57,628 bases of DNA from Alkalimonas sp. GTDB lineage: Bacteria; Pseudomonadota; Gammaproteobacteria; Enterobacterales; Alteromonadaceae. The DNA is taken from assembly GCF_020831925.1 (NCBI RefSeq), contig NZ_JAFIFQ010000021.1:1-57628 (forward strand), read 5' to 3'. The position numbers and the translations under genes are program-made. Of the stretch, positions 24,848 through 34,597 are shown piece after piece. Position 1 is the first letter of the stretch, and every line of letters begins with the position of its first letter. The notes under the pieces were generated by a model that ran no database searches, was not told the origin of the DNA, and saw nothing but the letters and a program-made list of their open reading frames with translations.

Positions 24848-25143
24848 TCAAGTTGAACATCACACCGAAGGCGGAATCGGACCTCATCGGCATCTGGGTG
24901 TATAGCTGCGAAAAATGGGGGGCTGATCAGGCTGATAACTACCTGGATCGGATGGAAACAGGAATGAATCAGCTGATTCATCATCCGTTACTTGGCTCGA
25001 GCTATGATCATGTCCTTCCTGGTTATCGCAGATTGCAGCTCGAACAGCACGCTGTTTTTTATCAAGCGTTGCAGGCTGAGATCGTCGTTGTCCGTGTGCT
25101 GCACCAGGATATGGATGCCTCTGCAAGGTTGCTGGATCAGTAA
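24844..25143 (+). CDS. parE: ParE/RelE-fold toxin
   Basis: The 99-residue toxin starts with GTG overlapping the antitoxin stop. The family pattern is clear: ITPKAESDLIGIWVYS, GADQADNYLDRM, a central YRRLQLEQHAVFYQ and the C-terminal VVRVLHQDMDA. ParE toxins poison DNA gyrase. The antitoxin is directly upstream and intact, so this should be a working type II module. Confidence 0.93.
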   Translation: MIKLNITPKAESDLIGIWVYSCEKWGADQADNYLDRMETGMNQLIHHPLLGSSYDHVLPGYRRLQLEQHAVFYQALQAEIVVVRVLHQDMDASARLLDQ

Positions 25144-25247
25144 CTGCAGTCCTGAGTTTTCCCATTTCCTGAGGCCTATCAACCCGCAGCTTCTCATTCG
25201 CGAAACCCCTCCCAAAAATAACACCTGCGCTTTCACTGCATTTAACG

Positions 25248-25253
25248 TATACT
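25248..25253 (+). promoter_or_regulatory. -10 element of rnpB
   Basis: TATACT is followed by the GC-rich discriminator GCGCCCC and the start of the RNase P RNA about seven bases later. No good -35 is visible at 16-18 bp. A GC-rich discriminator is typical of stable-RNA promoters under growth-rate or stringent control. Confidence 0.6.
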
Positions 25254-25259
25254 GCGCCC

Positions 25260-25625
<366 letters not shown>

Positions 25626-25776
25626 CTTTCTCCACTTTTCCCTTTTATGTTGCCAAAAAACACTTCGTGAACATTCCTGCTGCTGATTACTCCCACTTTC
25701 CCCCACGGAATCAGTGGTTTTGCTGCAGCCTGCATTTTTGCTGGATCTTTCCTGTCAAATATGCACCGCTTTTACC

Positions 25777-25806
25777 TTGACAATGGTCAGATCCCGGCCC
25801 TAAACT
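25777..25806 (+). promoter_or_regulatory. Promoter of the dcw cluster (Pmra)
   Basis: A consensus -35 TTGACA (25777-25782) is 18 bp from TAAACT (25801-25806). Transcription would start near 25813, at the first MraZ repeat. Because most downstream genes overlap, it can feed a very long transcript. Confidence 0.75.
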
Positions 25807-25812
25807 GTAGCA

Positions 25813-25852
25813 TTGTGGGGATTTGTGGATAATTGTGGATCGCGATGGATCA
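25813..25852 (+). promoter_or_regulatory. MraZ-binding direct repeats
   Basis: Repeats at a 10-bp period read TTGTGGGGAT, TTGTGGATAA, TTGTGGATCG and a degraded CGATGGATCA. This matches the known MraZ operator of three or four TGGG/GTGG boxes spaced by about five bases and placed before mraZ. MraZ represses its own operon through such boxes. Confidence 0.82.
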
Positions 25853-25875
25853 GTCGTCGATCTCAGGACACAGCT

Positions 25876-26340
25876 ATGCTTCGTGGCTCGTTTACACTAA
25901 CAATGGACACCAAAGGCCGGATCGCGCTGCCAGCGCGCTACCGCGACTTCTTGTTGTCTGAGTGTTCCGGCCAGCTGATTTGTACCATCGATCACAAAGA
26001 TCCCTGCCTGATGTTGTACCCCCTAGCCGAGTGGGAAGACATCGAAGAAAAGCTCAAGCGTTTGTCCAGCTTTAACGCGCAGGAATTGCGTTTAAAGCGG
26101 TTGCTGCTTGGCCATGCCTCCGAATGCGATATGGATAAAAATGGCCGTATTTTGCTGCCGGCACCGCTGCGCAGCCACGCCAGTCTGGAGAAAAACATTC
26201 GACTGGTAGGCCAATTGAATAAATTCGAGATCTGGGATGAAGCCGCCTGGTTAGACCGTGTCGAACAGGACATGGCGCTGGAGCGGGACATGCCGGCTGA
26301 AACTGAACTTTCTGAACGATTACAGGATTTTGCACTGTAA
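25876..26340 (+). CDS. mraZ: Transcriptional regulator MraZ
   Basis: From the ATG at 25876 the protein has 154 residues and two SpoVT/AbrB-like halves, each with the DxxGRI(A/L)LPA motif (MDTKGRIALPARYR and MDKNGRILLPAPLR). It forms a ring-shaped oligomer that binds the repeats at 25813 and controls the dcw operon. A longer in-frame extension to 25813 would cross the operator and is rejected. The stop codon abuts the rsmH start. Confidence 0.96.
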   Translation: MLRGSFTLTMDTKGRIALPARYRDFLLSECSGQLICTIDHKDPCLMLYPLAEWEDIEEKLKRLSSFNAQELRLKRLLLGHASECDMDKNGRILLPAPLRSHASLEKNIRLVGQLNKFEIWDEAAWLDRVEQDMALERDMPAETELSERLQDFAL

Positions 26341-27291
26341 ATGACTGCCAGCCCTCATACATCCGTATTATTGCAGGAAGCAATTGACGGACTCGCCATT
26401 CAACCGGCCGGGATTTACCTGGACGGGACTTTTGGCCGGGGCGGACATAGTCGTCAAATTCTTGCCAGGCTCTCTGCCGAGGGCCGTTTGTACGCGATCG
26501 ATCGCGATCCCGCCGCCATTGAAGCCGCAGCCCCACTGCTGGCCGATCCTCGCTTTCATATCAGCCGCAGTCCCTTTGCGGCGCTGGATCTGATCTGCCA
26601 GCAACAGCAAATTCACGGTACAGTCGATGGTATTTTGCTGGATTTAGGTGTCTCCTCCCCACAACTGGATGATGCTGAACGTGGTTTTAGTTTTATGCGT
26701 GATGGCCCGCTGGATATGCGGATGGACCCGGATGCTGGCCTGTCGGCAGCCGAGTGGCTCGCCAGCGCTGATGTGGAAGACATCAGTTTTGTGCTCAAAG
26801 CCTATGGTGAAGAAAAGTTTGGCTGGAAAATTGCCAATGCTATTGTTGCCGCCCGGGCTGAAGCGCCCCTAACGCGCACCCGACAACTGGCTGAGCTGAT
26901 TGCCGGGGTAGTGCCAAAAAGTCCGAAAGAAAAGAAGCACCCGGCCACGCGCAGTTTCCAGGGCATTCGGATTTACATCAACAGTGAGCTGGAGCAAGTC
27001 AAGCAAGCGCTGGACGCTGCACTGACGGTATTAAAGCCTGGTGGCCGTTTAGTGGTGATTAGCTTTCACTCACTGGAAGACCGGCTGGTAAAACAATTTA
27101 TGCGTCAGCACAGCAAGGCCGCACCAATACCGCGTGGTCTGCCGCTAACCGATGCTCAGTTGAAGCAGCATCTGCCGCTGAAACTGGTGGGTAAGGCCAT
27201 CATGGCCTCCGAACAAGAATTGGCGGCCAATCCCAGAGCCCGCAGTGCCGTATTGCGCATTGCCGAGAAAAACGCGGAGGAGGTCGCATGA
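26341..27291 (+). CDS. rsmH: 16S rRNA (cytosine1402-N4)-methyltransferase RsmH
   Basis: A 316-residue SAM methyltransferase with the family motif [12 protein letters not shown] (residues ~27-38), [16 protein letters not shown] and a C-terminal [15 protein letters not shown]. It methylates N4 of C1402, the same nucleotide that RsmI modifies. The start follows mraZ without spacing and its stop overlaps ftsL by 4 bp. Confidence 0.97.
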   Translation: MTASPHTSVLLQEAIDGLAIQPAGIYLDGTFGRGGHSRQILARLSAEGRLYAIDRDPAAIEAAAPLLADPRFHISRSPFAALDLICQQQQIHGTVDGILLDLGVSSPQLDDAERGFSFMRDGPLDMRMDPDAGLSAAEWLASADVEDISFVLKAYGEEKFGWKIANAIVAARAEAPLTRTRQLAELIAGVVPKSPKEKKHPATRSFQGIRIYINSELEQVKQALDAALTVLKPGGRLVVISFHSLEDRLVKQFMRQHSKAAPIPRGLPLTDAQLKQHLPLKLVGKAIMASEQELAANPRARSAVLRIAEKNAEEVA

Positions 27292-27596
27292 GCCAGATCC
27301 GCTTAACGCAAGTGATTATGGCCGACTGGAAGCGTTTTCGTTGGCCAGTATTGTTGCTGTTGCTCTGCGTGCTGTCGGCGTTAGCTGTAGTTCAGCTATC
27401 ACACAACAACCGTTTGCTGGTGAATGCACATAATCAATTGTATCAACAGCGTGATGCGCTGGATGTAGAGTGGCGAAACCTGCTGCTGGAGCAGCGGGCT
27501 TTGTCCGAGCACAGCCGGGTGGAAGACATTGCCAGCTCCCGTTTACAGATGCAGCGCCCCAGTGGTGCCCGTGAAGTGGTGGTGACCTTACCATGA
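27288..27596 (+). CDS. ftsL: Cell division protein FtsL
   Basis: The 102-residue bitopic protein has a short cytoplasmic tail, one membrane helix (~15-37) and a periplasmic coiled coil (~38-75). FtsL joins FtsB and FtsQ in the complex that activates FtsWI at the septum. Position between rsmH and ftsI and both 4-bp overlaps settle the identity despite low sequence conservation in the family. Confidence 0.94.
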   Translation: MSQIRLTQVIMADWKRFRWPVLLLLLCVLSALAVVQLSHNNRLLVNAHNQLYQQRDALDVEWRNLLLEQRALSEHSRVEDIASSRLQMQRPSGAREVVVTLP

Positions 27597-29344
27597 GCAG
27601 AGCAGCGCAAAAACAACATGCCAAACGCAACCAGACACCTGGCATGGTGGGCTGGCGTTTTGTGTTTGTGATGCTTGCTTTAGCGTCGGTGTTTGTGGTG
27701 CTGGTGGCGCGGGCGGCCTACCTGCAGGTACTGGAACCAGAAATGTTGGTGACCCAGGGCGATTTACGTAGCTTGCGTGTTACTTCCAACACCGTATTGC
27801 GCGGCATGATTTTAGATCGTCACGGTGAAGAGTTAGCGGTCAGTGTACCGGTGCAGGCGATCTGGGCTGACCCAAAAGTTGTGCTGGAGCGCGGCTCTCA
27901 ACAAGACCTCCGTCGCTGGGAAGCTTTGGCGGAAGGGCTGAATATGACGGCTGAACAGCTTAATAACCGCATTGGCAGCGACAGCCGTCGGCGCTTTGTC
28001 TACCTGCAGCGCCAGGTTAGCCCGGCAGCAGTCGACTATATCCGGCGTTTAAATGTACCCGGCGTTTATTTTCGTCAAGAGTCGCGCCGCTTTTATCCGG
28101 CCGGAGAAGTGACTGCCCATTTGATTGGTTTTACCGATATTGATGATGTGGGTGTTGAAGGTATCGAGCGTCGATACAATGCGCTGCTGACCGGTACGGC
28201 CGGTCGTACCTTAGTGCGGCGTGATGCGAAAGGGCGAGATATTGAAGTACTGGAGCGTGAAGATGCGCAGCAACCTCGTAATTTGCAACTTAGCATCGAC
28301 CAGCGTATCCAGAGTGTGGCCTATCGTGAACTGAAAAAAGCTGTGCTGACTTATGGTGCTACCTCTGGCTCCGTAGTAATTGTTGATGTGCACAGCGGCG
28401 AAGTACTGGCGATGGCCAACAGCCCATCGTTTAATCCGAATAACAGGCGCAATACCCCGGTACACCATTTCCGTAATCGCGCCGTCACCGATATGTTTGA
28501 GCCTGGCTCCACCATCAAACCCTTACCCATTTTGGCTGCACTGGAGTTCGGTAGTGCCGACTTAAACACAGTGATTGACACGGCCCCGGGCATGCTGCGG
28601 GTTGGTGGTAGTTGGGTGCGGGATGTTGGTAGCAATAACGGCAAGCTCGATCTGACCGGCATTATGCAGAAATCCAGCAACATCGGTGTGACCAAGCTGG
28701 CTTTATCCATGCCACATCAGCACTTGTTGGATTTGTACTTTTCGATGGGACTTGGCAGCGACACAGGCCTGAACCTGACCGGCGAAAGTTCCGGCATGCT
28801 CAGTCATCGGAATCGGTGGTCTGACCATGAGCTGGCCAGCTTGTCTTTTGGTTACAACCTGTCGGTGACGGCGGTGCAGCTGGCCCGGATGTATGCAGCC
28901 ATCGGCAATGGTGGCATCCTGCGGCCACTGACCATCATCAAATCAGAGCAAGGCTTGCCCGGTGAGCGGGTGCTGTCGCCAGAATATGCCCAGGCTATGC
29001 TGGATATGATGGAAGCAGTGATTGAGCCAGGCGGCACCGCCACCCGTGGTCGGGTCGATGGCTACCGGGTTGGTGGCAAAACTGGTACCACCCGTAAAGC
29101 GGTGGCTGGCGGTTATGGCGATGATTATGTGGCATCCTTTGCCGGCGTGGCGCCTATTTCCAACCCACGTTTTGCCACTGTGGTGGTGCTAAACGAACCG
29201 GCCAGCGACTATTACCACGGCGGTGAAATTGCTGCCCCGGTTTTTGCCAACATTATGAACTCGGTGCTGCGGCTGAAAAACATTACACCCGATGCTGACG
29301 GTGTACGGATTTCCAAGCGCAAAGGAGGCCGGGATGCTGGTTAA
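27593..29344 (+). CDS. ftsI: Septal peptidoglycan transpeptidase FtsI (PBP3)
   Basis: A 583-residue class B penicillin-binding protein. It has a membrane anchor (~22-43), a pedestal domain and the transpeptidase domain with S306xxK309 (EPGSTIKP), S361-S-N363 and K496-T-G498. It crosslinks peptide side chains of septal peptidoglycan with FtsW. It overlaps ftsL by 4 bp and murE by 11 bp. Confidence 0.97.
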   Translation: MSRAAQKQHAKRNQTPGMVGWRFVFVMLALASVFVVLVARAAYLQVLEPEMLVTQGDLRSLRVTSNTVLRGMILDRHGEELAVSVPVQAIWADPKVVLERGSQQDLRRWEALAEGLNMTAEQLNNRIGSDSRRRFVYLQRQVSPAAVDYIRRLNVPGVYFRQESRRFYPAGEVTAHLIGFTDIDDVGVEGIERRYNALLTGTAGRTLVRRDAKGRDIEVLEREDAQQPRNLQLSIDQRIQSVAYRELKKAVLTYGATSGSVVIVDVHSGEVLAMANSPSFNPNNRRNTPVHHFRNRAVTDMFEPGSTIKPLPILAALEFGSADLNTVIDTAPGMLRVGGSWVRDVGSNNGKLDLTGIMQKSSNIGVTKLALSMPHQHLLDLYFSMGLGSDTGLNLTGESSGMLSHRNRWSDHELASLSFGYNLSVTAVQLARMYAAIGNGGILRPLTIIKSEQGLPGERVLSPEYAQAMLDMMEAVIEPGGTATRGRVDGYRVGGKTGTTRKAVAGGYGDDYVASFAGVAPISNPRFATVVVLNEPASDYYHGGEIAAPVFANIMNSVLRLKNITPDADGVRISKRKGGRDAG

Positions 29345-30803
29345 AACAGCCGCCAGTTGGCTGGGCGAAATGGCCGCTCACCTGCCGCAAGAGCCACTGA
29401 AGCACTTGCAAATCGACAGCCGCAACGTGCGTCAGAACGATGTATTCCTGGCTTTGCCTGGTCATAAGCAACATGGCAACACCTACATTGACCAAGCTCT
29501 GCAGCAGGGTGCCGCTTTGATTTTGAGCGACGAGATACCGGCCGGCTTTGCTGAGCATGCGAGGGTGTTGCTGGTACCTGATTTAATGATTCAGTTACCA
29601 GAGTTGGCCAGTCGTTTTTATCAGGACCCAGCGGCTCACTTGCAGCTTATTGCGGTGACTGGCACCAATGGTAAATCCAGCACTGCTTGCTTTGTTCAGC
29701 AGCTGGCGCAACAGTTGCTACAGCGCTCTGCGGTGATTGGAACTTTGGGGTACGGCCGCCCCGATAAACTGACGCCTTTGCCCAATACCACGCCGCATCA
29801 GGTAGAGCTGCAAAAGATCCTGGCCGAGCTCAAGCAGGACAACTGCTCTTTGGTGGCGATGGAGGTGTCATCCCATGCCATGGTGCAGGGCCGGGTTGCA
29901 GGTCTTCAATTTGATGTAGCCATTTTTACCAACCTAAGTCGGGACCATCTGGATTATCACGGCACCATGGAAGCCTATGGTGCTGCCAAAGCACGTTTAC
30001 TTACCCCTGAATACTGCCGTCAGGCGGTAGTCAATGTATCCGATGCCTATGGTGCAGAGCTGGTGAAAAAACTGGATGTGACTTATTGCGCTGTTGGAAA
30101 ACTGGACGACTGCAAGCAGCATAGCCGTTACCTTGGCTACCATCAGGTAGAAGCCGTCCCCGGTGGTTTTCGCTGTAAGCTGCAAAGCGATGAGCAGCAA
30201 TTTATCCTGCAACTGCCGCTGATAGGCGACTTCAATATCGACAATGCGGTAGCAGCCATCGCGGCACTTTGGTTGCAAGGTTCGGACTTAGCAGAGTTAT
30301 GTCAGGCTGCAGCTGTATTAAATGCTATCCCCGGGCGCATGGAACAGTTTGATTTTCCGCACCCCTTGACGCTGGTGGTGGACTTTGCTCATACACCGGA
30401 TGCACTGCAACTGGCGCTGCAAGCGCTGCGTCCGCACTGTCAGGGCCACTTATGGTGCGTTTTTGGCTGTGGCGGCGATCGTGATCAGGGCAAGCGTCCA
30501 TTAATGGGAAAAGTAGCACAGCAATGCGCGGATCGGGTAGTGATTACCTCAGACAACCCCAGGCACGAGCCGATGGAGCAAATCTGCCAGCAGATTGCCG
30601 CTGGCATGTCGGATGAGGCGTGTTACCAGATTGAACCGGATCGTGAGCTTGCTATTAAGTTGGTGCTGGCAGAGGCTCAGGCGCACGACATGATTTTACT
30701 GGCCGGGAAAGGCCACGAAACCTACCAACAAATTGGCGATAACTACCGCGAGTACGATGAGCGGGCGTTTATTCGTCAGCTACAGCGGGAGATGAGCTTA
30801 TGA
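29334..30803 (+). CDS. murE: UDP-MurNAc-L-Ala-D-Glu:meso-DAP ligase MurE
   Basis: The ATG at 29334 with AAAGGAGG just upstream gives 489 residues; it lies inside the end of ftsI. The ATP-binding motif TGTNGKSS and the substrate motif DNPRHEP are present; DNPR is the signature of meso-diaminopimelate-specific MurE. The enzyme adds the third residue of the peptidoglycan stem peptide. It overlaps murF by 4 bp. Confidence 0.97.
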   Translation: MLVKTAASWLGEMAAHLPQEPLKHLQIDSRNVRQNDVFLALPGHKQHGNTYIDQALQQGAALILSDEIPAGFAEHARVLLVPDLMIQLPELASRFYQDPAAHLQLIAVTGTNGKSSTACFVQQLAQQLLQRSAVIGTLGYGRPDKLTPLPNTTPHQVELQKILAELKQDNCSLVAMEVSSHAMVQGRVAGLQFDVAIFTNLSRDHLDYHGTMEAYGAAKARLLTPEYCRQAVVNVSDAYGAELVKKLDVTYCAVGKLDDCKQHSRYLGYHQVEAVPGGFRCKLQSDEQQFILQLPLIGDFNIDNAVAAIAALWLQGSDLAELCQAAAVLNAIPGRMEQFDFPHPLTLVVDFAHTPDALQLALQALRPHCQGHLWCVFGCGGDRDQGKRPLMGKVAQQCADRVVITSDNPRHEPMEQICQQIAAGMSDEACYQIEPDRELAIKLVLAEAQAHDMILLAGKGHETYQQIGDNYREYDERAFIRQLQREMSL

Positions 30804-32173
30804 TCGCGCTGGATACGCAAACTTTGGCCAACATCACCGGTGGTGTTTTACTGGGTAACAATGTTGCTATCAAGGCCGTCAGCACCGACAGCCGGCGCAT
30901 TGAGCCGGGTGATCTTTTTGTCGCGTTAAAAGGTGCCAGCTTTGATGGTCAGGCTTTTGTGGCCGAAGTGGCCGACAAAGGAGCAATAGCTGCTCTGGTG
31001 CACAGCCCGCAAACGGTCGACTTACCGCAAATAGTCGTGGCAGATACTACCATAGCTTTAGGGCAGCTCGGTGCATGGGTGAAGCAGCAACTGCAAGTCC
31101 CTTCCGTAGCAGTAACTGGCAGTGCAGGGAAAACCACCGTTAAAGAGATGCTGGCGGCGATTTTGTCACGTCGAGGCAAGGTGTTGGCAACGGCCGGTAA
31201 CTTCAACAATGCCATAGGCGTACCGCTCACCTTGCTGCGTTTGGACAGCAGCCATAACTTCGGTGTGTTTGAGCTGGGCGCCAATCATCAGGGTGAAATC
31301 GCCTACACCAGCGCTTTGGTGCAGCCAGATGTTGCCATGATCACCAATGTGGCCGAAGCGCATTTGGAAGGTTTTGGTGACTTACAGGGCGTGGCTCGCG
31401 CTAAGGGTGAAATCTTTTCGGCACTTAAGCCCGGACAGATTGCCATTATTCCATCGGACAGCGAGTTTACACCTTACTGGCAGAGCCGACTGGGCAAACA
31501 GCAGGTCGTCACCTTTAGCCTGAGCAGTGATGCAGATTATCGCGCCGAAAATGTACTGCTGGACAGCCACGGCAATGCAGGTTTTGAACTGATTTGCCCG
31601 GCTGGCCGCCGTTTTATGCAGCTGAACCTACCCGGGATCCATCATGTCGCCAATGCACTGGCTGCAGCAGCCGGAGCCATGGCGCTTGGTGCCAGTTTGC
31701 ATGATGTGCAGCTGGGGTTGGCTCAGATGGCGGCAGTGCAGGGGCGAACCCAGGTGATTGAAGTACGGGATGGCCTGCGTATTATCGATGACAGCTACAA
31801 CGCCAGTGTCGGTGCTGTGAAAGCGGCGATAGATCTTCTGGCAAGCTACACCGGCCAGCGCATTCTGGTGCTTGGCGATATGGCAGAATTGGGCACTGAC
31901 GCCCGTTTATACCACGAACAGGTTGGAAAATACGCAAAGGAGCAAGGGGTTAATCTATTGTTCACGCTGGGCGTGCTATCACAGAGCGCCAGTGACTGTT
32001 TTAACGGTCATGGGCATCATTTCAGTGCCCGCCAGAGTCTGGTCGAGCGACTGATGCCTTTCTTAGCCCAGCAAGCCACCACGATTTTGGTGAAGGGATC
32101 ACGCAGCGCCAAAATGGAGCTGGTAGTGCAGGACTTGCTAGAACGTTGTCAGCAGGAGAAAACCCCATGTTAG
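30800..32173 (+). CDS. murF: UDP-MurNAc-tripeptide:D-Ala-D-Ala ligase MurF
   Basis: A 457-residue Mur ligase with [12 protein letters not shown] for ATP binding, [14 protein letters not shown] and the DDSYNAS motif. It adds D-Ala-D-Ala to the UDP-linked tripeptide in the cytoplasm. It overlaps murE by 4 bp and mraY by 7 bp. Confidence 0.97.
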   Translation: MIALDTQTLANITGGVLLGNNVAIKAVSTDSRRIEPGDLFVALKGASFDGQAFVAEVADKGAIAALVHSPQTVDLPQIVVADTTIALGQLGAWVKQQLQVPSVAVTGSAGKTTVKEMLAAILSRRGKVLATAGNFNNAIGVPLTLLRLDSSHNFGVFELGANHQGEIAYTSALVQPDVAMITNVAEAHLEGFGDLQGVARAKGEIFSALKPGQIAIIPSDSEFTPYWQSRLGKQQVVTFSLSSDADYRAENVLLDSHGNAGFELICPAGRRFMQLNLPGIHHVANALAAAAGAMALGASLHDVQLGLAQMAAVQGRTQVIEVRDGLRIIDDSYNASVGAVKAAIDLLASYTGQRILVLGDMAELGTDARLYHEQVGKYAKEQGVNLLFTLGVLSQSASDCFNGHGHHFSARQSLVERLMPFLAQQATTILVKGSRSAKMELVVQDLLERCQQEKTPC

Positions 32174-33249
32174 TGTGGCTCGCCGAGTACCTCACGCAGT
32201 ACATGACCTTTTTTAACGTCTTCAGTTATCTGACGTTTCGCTCAATTTTGGGCATTCTTACCGCATTATTGCTCAGTGTGTATTTCGGGCCCAAGTTGAT
32301 TGCCCGCTTGCAAAGCATGCAAATTGGCCAGATGGTGCGCAATGACGGCCCGGAAAGCCATTTCTCAAAGCAAGGCACGCCTACCATGGGTGGCTTGCTC
32401 ATCCTGGGATCGGTGCTGGTCAGTACCCTGCTATGGGCCAACTTAAGCAATAAATACGTTTGGGTGGTGCTCTTTGTGTTGGTGAGCTTTGGCACCATAG
32501 GCTTTATCGACGATTACCGCAAAGTGATCCGCAAAGATCCACAAGGGCTGATTGCGCGCTGGAAGTACTTCTGGCAATCGGTGTTTGCCATCATCACAGC
32601 TTTGTTCCTATTTATCACTGCCGAGCAACCTGCGGAAACTGCCTTGTTGGTGCCATTCTTTAAAGATGTGATGCCTCAGCTCGGGCTGATGTTTTTACTG
32701 CTCAGTTATTTTGTCATTGTTGGCACCAGCAATGCGGTCAATCTAACCGATGGCCTGGATGGCCTGGCCATAGTGCCCGTGATTATGGTGGCGGCTGCCT
32801 TTGCCGTGATCGCTTACGCCAGTGGCAATGTGGTGTTTTCCAGCTATCTGAATATCCCGCATTTACCACACACCAGTGAGCTGGTGGTCCTGTGTTCGGC
32901 GTTGATCGGCGCTGGTCTTGGTTTCCTTTGGTTCAACACCTACCCGGCACAGGTCTTTATGGGCGATGTTGGCTCGCTGGCACTCGGCGCGGTGCTTGGT
33001 GTTATTGCCATTTTGGTGCGGCAGGAACTGATTCTGTTCATTATGGGTGGTGTTTTTGTAATGGAGACATTGTCGGTGATCCTGCAGGTGGGCTCTTACA
33101 AATTGCGTGGTCAACGCATCTTTCGGATGGCCCCCATTCACCATCATTACGAGTTAAAGGGCTGGCCTGAGCCGCGGGTGATCGTGCGCTTTTGGATCTT
33201 GTCGGTGATGTTTGTTTTGATAGGGCTTGCAACCCTGAAACTAAGGTAA
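32167..33249 (+). CDS. mraY: Phospho-MurNAc-pentapeptide translocase MraY
   Basis: The ATG at 32167 gives 360 residues, the E. coli length. Ten membrane helices are apparent. Catalytic motifs of the polyprenyl-phosphate transferase family are seen: [21 protein letters not shown] and the C-terminal [12 protein letters not shown]. It makes lipid I on undecaprenyl phosphate at the inner membrane. A possible upstream start at 32146 would only add seven residues. Confidence 0.97.
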   Translation: MLVWLAEYLTQYMTFFNVFSYLTFRSILGILTALLLSVYFGPKLIARLQSMQIGQMVRNDGPESHFSKQGTPTMGGLLILGSVLVSTLLWANLSNKYVWVVLFVLVSFGTIGFIDDYRKVIRKDPQGLIARWKYFWQSVFAIITALFLFITAEQPAETALLVPFFKDVMPQLGLMFLLLSYFVIVGTSNAVNLTDGLDGLAIVPVIMVAAAFAVIAYASGNVVFSSYLNIPHLPHTSELVVLCSALIGAGLGFLWFNTYPAQVFMGDVGSLALGAVLGVIAILVRQELILFIMGGVFVMETLSVILQVGSYKLRGQRIFRMAPIHHHYELKGWPEPRVIVRFWILSVMFVLIGLATLKLR

Positions 33250-33256
33250 TTTGACG

Positions 33257-34597
33257 ATGCTAACTGCCTGGCAACAAAAACGCATTGCGGTGGTAGGACT
33301 TGGCCTTTCCGGTCAAGCCACTGTGCGTTTTTTGCTGCAGCATGGCATCCGGCCGGTGCTGATGGATAGCCGCCGCAAAGTGTCAGGTATGGACAGTCTG
33401 CCATTGGATAAAACCGATGGCCTGTACTTAGGCGAGTTGGATGCCAACCGCTTGGCACAGATGGATGTATTGGTGGTTAGCCCAGGGCTCGACTTGCGCC
33501 ACCCGGCCATTCGCTTTGCCATGGCGCAGGGCGTGGAAGTGATGGGTGACATTGAGTTGTTTGCTCGTTGTAATTCAAAGCCGGTGATCGCCATTACCGG
33601 CTCCAATGGCAAGTCTACCGTGACCCGGATGGTGGAAGCTATTTTGCAGCACAGCGGCATCAAAGCGGTGGCTGCCGGCAACATCGGCCTGCCCGCGCTG
33701 GATGCTATCCAAAGCGCGGATACCGAGATCTTTGTACTGGAGTTATCAAGCTTTCAGCTCGATACCACCAAGAGCCTGCAATCGGTAGCCAGCACCATCT
33801 TGAATATTTCTGCTGATCACTTGGATCGCTACCCATCGATGCAGGCCTATTGTCAGTCAAAGCAAGGGGTCTATCAAGGGAGCCGCATTGCGTTTTACAA
33901 CAGAGCCGATAGCCATACCCTGCCACAAAGTAAGGTAAGCGAGCAGCATAGCTTAGGTTTGGATGCCCCCGAGGATGTGGACGGATATGGCATCGCAGAG
34001 CGTGCGGGTAGCGATTATCTGGTGCTTGCGGGTAGCGAGTTGATGCCGGCAAGTCAGTTGTCCTTGCTCGGGCGTCACAACCAATACAATGCGCTGACCG
34101 CCGCCGCTCTAAGTCTGGCAGCTGGTGCCGATTTTGCCAGTATCCGCCATGTTCTAAGCCAGTTCCAGGGACTGGAACACCGTTGTCAGTTAGTACACCA
34201 GCACAACGAGATACGCTGGGTAAATGATTCAAAAGCCACCAATATTGGTGCCACCCTGGCTGCACTGGATGGGCTACGGCCGGTGATTGCTGGACAACTG
34301 ATCCTGTTGGCTGGCGGTGATGGCAAAGGTCAGGACATGACCGAGCTGAGTCCGAGTCTGCAACAGCAGGTGGATCAACTGATAACCTTTGGGCAAGATG
34401 GCCCGGCGATTGCTGCATTAAAAGCGGGCAGTTATCAGGTCAAGGATTTAACCGAAGCGGTCATCAAGGCGGCAGAACTGGCACAGCCGGGCGATTTGGT
34501 GTTGTTGTCACCCGCTTGCGCCAGCCTGGATATGTTCAGTAACTACCAGCAGCGTGGCGAGCGGTTTGCCAAAGCCGCTAAAGAGGTGGCCAGATGA
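33257..34597 (+). CDS. murD: UDP-MurNAc-L-Ala:D-Glu ligase MurD
   Basis: The ATG at 33257 gives 446 residues; an in-frame TTG two codons earlier is less likely. Motifs are VVGLGLSGQATVRFLL (Rossmann-like N-domain), TGSNGKSTV (ATP) and VNDSKATNIGAT. It adds D-glutamate to UDP-MurNAc-L-Ala. A gap of only seven bases separates it from mraY, and it overlaps ftsW by 4 bp. Confidence 0.97.
   Translation: MLTAWQQKRIAVVGLGLSGQATVRFLLQHGIRPVLMDSRRKVSGMDSLPLDKTDGLYLGELDANRLAQMDVLVVSPGLDLRHPAIRFAMAQGVEVMGDIELFARCNSKPVIAITGSNGKSTVTRMVEAILQHSGIKAVAAGNIGLPALDAIQSADTEIFVLELSSFQLDTTKSLQSVASTILNISADHLDRYPSMQAYCQSKQGVYQGSRIAFYNRADSHTLPQSKVSEQHSLGLDAPEDVDGYGIAERAGSDYLVLAGSELMPASQLSLLGRHNQYNALTAAALSLAAGADFASIRHVLSQFQGLEHRCQLVHQHNEIRWVNDSKATNIGATLAALDGLRPVIAGQLILLAGGDGKGQDMTELSPSLQQQVDQLITFGQDGPAIAALKAGSYQVKDLTEAVIKAAELAQPGDLVLLSPACASLDMFSNYQQRGERFAKAAKEVAR

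Noticed and set aside
33705-34418. 237-codon minus-strand frame inside murD
   Set aside because: Antisense shadow of a conserved essential gene; low-complexity composition and no motifs.
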